Shown here: piece after piece, positions 38,666-41,572 of the stretch
Layout of the letters: every line of letters begins with the position of its first letter
How positions within the stretch are numbered: the first letter of the stretch is position 1
Source: JBNKVT01 sp050299335
Lineage (GTDB): Bacteria; Pseudomonadota; Alphaproteobacteria; Rhodobacterales; Rhodobacteraceae
Direction of reading: 5' to 3'
DNA: 41,572 nucleotides
NCBI GenBank assembly: GCA_050299335.1
Contig: JBNKVT010000054.1
Span: 1 to 41,572, forward strand
Translations under genes and position numbers: made by a program
The notes under the pieces: generated by a model
Database searches by the model: none
What the model was told of the DNA's origin: nothing
Seen by the model: only the letters and a program-made list of their open reading frames with translations

Positions 38666-38706
38666 GGCGGGTGGGCGCGGTTGCGGCGGTGGTCGGGCAC
38701 CGAGCG

Positions 38707-38766
38707 AAACCTCCCCGCTGCCCTCCCGGAAAACCTCCCCGCTGCCCTCCCGGAAAACCTCCCCCC
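38707..38766. repeat. 24-bp tandem repeat upstream of the permease gene
   Basis: Two identical 24-base units (38707-38730 and 38731-38754, starting AAACCTCCCCGCTGCCCTCC) followed by a partial third. On the transcribed strand they are G-rich with several runs of three or four G. A CCCTCCC/GGGAGGG hairpin follows at 38774-38790. All lie in the 175-base gap between the ATPase and permease genes, in frame with the permease. Confidence 0.75.
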
Positions 38767-38840
38767 TGACCCCCCTCCCAGGGGGAGGGGGGGATTGCGG
38801 GCACATCTCGGGGTGGCCTTGTGCTGATGATGAACAGGCT

Positions 38841-39500
38841 TCAAGTCCGAGCCTCGCTGACCTTGCCTTCGGTCAGGCGGAAGACCCGGCCCATGCGGGC
38901 GGCGAGGCTCGGCGAATGCGTGACCATAAGCAGCGTGGTGCCGGACCGGGCGACGAGGGCGAGCATGAGGTCCATGACCGAAGCCGAAGTCGTCTCGTCG
39001 AGATTGCCGGTGGGTTCGTCGGCGAGCAGAAGCCTGGGCCGCGCGGCCAGCGCCCGGGCGATGGCGACGCGCTGCTGCTGGCCGCCGGACAGGGCCTCGG
39101 GGTAGCGGTGCTCAAGGCCTGCGAGGCCAAGTGCGGCGACAAGTTCGGCCTGCCATGCCGGGTCGTGGCGGTGGTTCAGGCGCGACTGAAAGGCGATGTT
39201 GTCGGCGACGCCGAGGCTGGGGATCAGGTTGAACTGCTGGAAGATCAGCGCCACCGTGTCACGGCGATGGGCGGCGCGGGCGGGCTCCGACAGGGTGGCG
39301 ATCTCGGTACCGTCGATGCGGATCGAGCCGCTGTCGGGATGGTCGAGACCGGCGACGAGATGCAGCAATGTGCTCTTGCCCGAGCCGCTTTCGCCGGTCA
39401 GCGCGGCGGTCTCGCCCCTGGCCAGGTCGAGATCGATGCCGTTCAGGACCGGGGCCGGGCTGCCGGGATAGGATTTCCGCAGGTCCCGGATCGCCAGCAC
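38841..39500 (-). CDS. ABC transporter ATP-binding protein (LolD/MacB/AttE-like)
   Basis: 219 residues, GTG start. Complete ABC domain: Walker A GESGSGKST (36-44), Q-loop in LIFQQFNLIPSLGVADN, signature LSGGQQQRV (137-145), Walker B LLLADEPTGNLD (157-168) and the H-loop in MVTHSPSLAARMG. The NL-D-x-D pattern groups it with the LolD/MacB/FtsE ATPases that drive FtsX-type permeases, and the permease gene is next in the operon. The GTG overlaps the pncB stop codon by one base (TAGTG), coupling it to NAD salvage genes. Confidence 0.92.
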   Translation of the reverse strand: MLAIRDLRKSYPGSPAPVLNGIDLDLARGETAALTGESGSGKSTLLHLVAGLDHPDSGSIRIDGTEIATLSEPARAAHRRDTVALIFQQFNLIPSLGVADNIAFQSRLNHRHDPAWQAELVAALGLAGLEHRYPEALSGGQQQRVAIARALAARPRLLLADEPTGNLDETTSASVMDLMLALVARSGTTLLMVTHSPSLAARMGRVFRLTEGKVSEART

Positions 39501-40789
39501 TAGACGACCAGCTCCTGTTCGACCTGCCGGCCAATTCCGAAGACGCGCTTGTAGCGGGCGATTTCGGTCTCGGGGCCCATGGCTTTCAAGGGGTTGTCCG
39601 AGAGCTTGACCGTCGGGCGGCCATTGGCGGCGACCGCCTTGCAGACCAGCGAGAATGGGTCGAGAAGATCACCCTTCAGCCCGCGGAAATCATTGGTCAA
39701 GAGCGTGCCCCAGCCGAAACCCAGCTTCACGCGGCCATGGAACCGGGCGTAGAGCTGCTCGATCTCCTCGACGTCGAGCCCGTCGGAGAAGATCACCAGC
39801 TTGTCGCGCGGGTTCTGGCCGTGGGACTGCCACCAGTCGATAGCGGTCTCGGCCCCCTCGGCGGGGTTGCCGCTGTCGATGCGGATGCCGGTCCAGCCGA
39901 CCAGCCAGTCGGGGGCGTTTTTCAGGAATTCCCTGGTGCCGTAGGTGTCGGGCAGGATGACCCTCAGATTGCCGTCATAATCCTGATGCCAGTTGCGGAG
40001 CACGTCATAGGGGGCGGCGGCGAGCGCGGCGTCGGTCTCGGCCAGGGCGGCGTAGACCATGGGCAGTTCGTGAGCGTTGGTGCCGATGGCCTCGACCTCG
40101 CGGTCCTTGGCGATCAGGCAGTTGGAGGTGCCGAGGAACCGGGGGCCGAGCCCTTCGATCATCGCCTGGACGCACCAGTCCTGCCAGAGGAAGGAATGCC
40201 GCCGCCGCGTACCGAAATCGGCGATACTCAGGTGCTCAAGCTTCTGCAGATGCTCGATTTTCTCCCAGACCCGGGTCATGGCACGGGCGTAGAGGACCTG
40301 CAGCTCGAACCGGCCCATATCGGCGAGGACGGCGCGGGAGCGCAGCTCCATGATCACCGCGAGGGCGGGGATTTCCCACATCATGACCTCGGGCCAGGAG
40401 CCCTCGAAGGTCAGCTCATACTGGTCGCCCTTGCGCTCGAGCCGGTATTCGGGGAGCTGGACGTTTTCCAGCCATTCCATGAAGTCGGAACCGAACATCG
40501 AGCGCTTGCCGTAGAAGGTGTTGCCGCGCAGCCAGGTGCTTTCGCCGCGGGACAGGCGTAGGGTGCGGATATGGTCGAGCTGGTCGCGGAGTGCGGTTTC
40601 GTCGATCAGATGGGCCAGCGGGACGGAATGGGTGCGGTTGATGAGGCTGAACTCGACATTGACGTCGCGGTGGCGCAGGAAAACCGTCTGCATCATCAGG
40701 AGCTTGTAGAAATCGGTGTCGATCAGCGAGCGCACGATCGGGTCGATCTTCCAGGTGTGGTTGTACACACGGGTGGCGATGTCGGTCAT
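39500..40789 (-). CDS. pncB: Nicotinate phosphoribosyltransferase
   Basis: 429 residues, the length of the bacterial PncB group. Joins nicotinate to phosphoribosyl pyrophosphate, coupled to ATP hydrolysis, giving nicotinate mononucleotide in NAD salvage. Family landmarks: SLIDTDFYKLLMMQTVF near the N-terminus, SIADFGTRRRHSF, FLGTSNCLIAKD, GTNAHELPM with the phosphorylatable His, and IRIDSGNP and VIFSDGLD in the phosphate-binding region. Its ATG overlaps the pncA stop as ATGA. The preceding and following overlaps make it the centre of one operon. Confidence 0.95.
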   Translation of the reverse strand: MTDIATRVYNHTWKIDPIVRSLIDTDFYKLLMMQTVFLRHRDVNVEFSLINRTHSVPLAHLIDETALRDQLDHIRTLRLSRGESTWLRGNTFYGKRSMFGSDFMEWLENVQLPEYRLERKGDQYELTFEGSWPEVMMWEIPALAVIMELRSRAVLADMGRFELQVLYARAMTRVWEKIEHLQKLEHLSIADFGTRRRHSFLWQDWCVQAMIEGLGPRFLGTSNCLIAKDREVEAIGTNAHELPMVYAALAETDAALAAAPYDVLRNWHQDYDGNLRVILPDTYGTREFLKNAPDWLVGWTGIRIDSGNPAEGAETAIDWWQSHGQNPRDKLVIFSDGLDVEEIEQLYARFHGRVKLGFGWGTLLTNDFRGLKGDLLDPFSLVCKAVAANGRPTVKLSDNPLKAMGPETEIARYKRVFGIGRQVEQELVV

Positions 40790-41397
40790 GACAGGGTGAC
40801 CCCGGCGGCCCGCATGTCGGCGATGGCCCTGTCGAGCGAGCCGTCGAGGTCGATGGCGCGGCAGGCCTCCATCAGCACCGTGGCCTTGAACCCCTGCCGG
40901 GCGGCGTCGATGGCGGACCAGGCGACGCAGAAATCGGTGGCGAGACCGGTGAGCGCCAGCTCGGTGATGCCCCGGTCGCGCAGATAGCCGGCAAGGCCGG
41001 TCGGCGTGGTCTGGTCGTTTTCGAAAAAGGCCGAGTAGCTGTCGATCTCGGGGCGGAAGCCCTTGCGGAGGATGAGATCGGCAGAGGCGGTGTCGAGATC
41101 GGGGTGAAAGGCGGCCCCGGCGCTGCCCTGGACGCAATGGGCGGGCCAGAGGACCTGGGGCCCGTAAGGCATCTCGGTGACGGAAAAGGGGGCGGCATCC
41201 GCGTGATTTGGCGCGAAGGAGCTGTGATTGGCCGGGTGCCAGTCCTGGGTGAGGATGCTGGTGGCGAAACGCGGCACAAGGGCGTTGATGGCCGGGACGA
41301 CCTGGTCGCCTTCGGCCACGGCCAGCGCGCCGCCGGGGCAGAAATCATTCTGGACGTCGATGACGAGAAGCGCGGCTGTGGCGGGGAAGTCGGGCAT
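40786..41397 (-). CDS. pncA: Nicotinamidase
   Basis: 203 residues. Hydrolyses nicotinamide to nicotinate and ammonia, feeding PncB. The cysteine hydrolase triad is D14 (LLVIDVQNDF), K112 (ILRKGF) and C157 (TDFCVAW). The metal site is D52, H54 and probably H58 in TQDWHPANHSSF together with a further His (WPAHCVQ). It is the first gene of the operon pncA-pncB-ATPase-permease-lipocalin. The ATG at 41397 follows a GGCC(T)CCGGAGG stretch a little upstream, which may serve as ribosome-binding site. Confidence 0.95.
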   Translation of the reverse strand: MPDFPATAALLVIDVQNDFCPGGALAVAEGDQVVPAINALVPRFATSILTQDWHPANHSSFAPNHADAAPFSVTEMPYGPQVLWPAHCVQGSAGAAFHPDLDTASADLILRKGFRPEIDSYSAFFENDQTTPTGLAGYLRDRGITELALTGLATDFCVAWSAIDAARQGFKATVLMEACRAIDLDGSLDRAIADMRAAGVTLS

Positions 41398-41572
41398 GAA
41401 CGGCCTCCGGAGGTTGGCATTGTCGCCTGGGACTGCGGCATGGTTATTTCACCGATGGCAAGGGAGGTGCAACCCACCTTGCTTCGAGGTCGGGTTTTGC
41501 GGCCGCGATTTCGGGGGCGGGCGGCAGCGGTTTCGCCTCGCTGGCGCGAGGCGATCCGGGGCGGGGGGGGGG
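41398..41572. other. Right edge: upstream region of pncA
   Basis: The last 175 bases hold no gene I can support. An 8-bp hairpin (CGCCTCGC, loop TGGC, GCGAGGCG) lies at 41534-41553, followed by a G-run up to the edge. The promoter of the pncA operon should lie here, but no clear boxes are visible. Confidence 0.35.

Noticed and set aside
36974..38827. 617-codon frame on the plus strand opposite the permease
   Set aside because: Gly/Glu/Ala-rich shadow of the permease gene, with no recognisable features.

Overview
The window is about 41.6 kb of high-GC chromosomal DNA from an alphaproteobacterium, most likely Rhodobacterales (Rhodobacteraceae/Paracoccaceae). The evidence is the base composition, the divergent DUF6456/DUF6477 pair next to guaA, a cobaltochelatase-type CobS, an IalB-family protein, a DUF484-xerC operon and short dispersed intergenic repeats. 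The genus cannot be fixed from sequence alone. There are no rRNA genes, CRISPR arrays or intact prophage. Most of it is core metabolism and DNA maintenance, with two disturbed patches.

Layout. 1-501: the end of an IS3-family insertion sequence running off the left edge, then tRNA-Ser(GGA). 546-9890: uup-like ABC-F ATPase, a class I/II aminotransferase with a GntR/FCD regulator, an A-type Fe-S carrier followed without gap by two TfoX-N proteins, tpiA, the divergent DUF6456/DUF6477 pair, and guaA. 9891-11490: an AT-rich island directly behind guaA (a known integration hot spot) carrying a two-gene membrane-protein operon. It ends at a palindrome and the truncated 3' ends of two other genes. 11700-17260: DUF3052 protein, HemG-like flavodoxin protein, rnhA, PA0069-type radical SAM protein, ugd, EamA transporter. 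17411-18660: DAHP synthase preceded by what looks like a complete ribosome-mediated attenuator, with a leader peptide containing Tyr-Trp-Tyr-Phe-Tyr-Phe. 18950-23047: cobS (without cobT), ialB, a candidate anti-Shine-Dalgarno small RNA, and a HerA-like ATPase (YjgR). 23224-31177: CorC-type protein, phosphoesterase, HisC-like aminotransferase, the operon fsa-DUF484-xerC, and priA. 31204-35152: orphan amino-acid binding protein, alanine/serine-glyoxylate-type aminotransferase, GT2 glycosyltransferase, ygfZ. 35155-41397: an operon on the minus strand, pncA-pncB-ABC ATPase-FtsX-type permease-lipocalin-like protein. It joins NAD salvage to an AttEFGH-like exporter through overlapping start and stop codons.

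The most interesting items are the aromatic-amino-acid leader of the DAHP synthase gene, the AT-rich membrane module at the guaA 3' end, the small-RNA candidate upstream of yjgR, an in-frame amber codon at the 5' end of the DUF6456 gene, and several dispersed repeats. Two of these are an exact 30-bp repeat (two identical copies and one variant) and an 16-18 bp CG-centred palindrome found twice.
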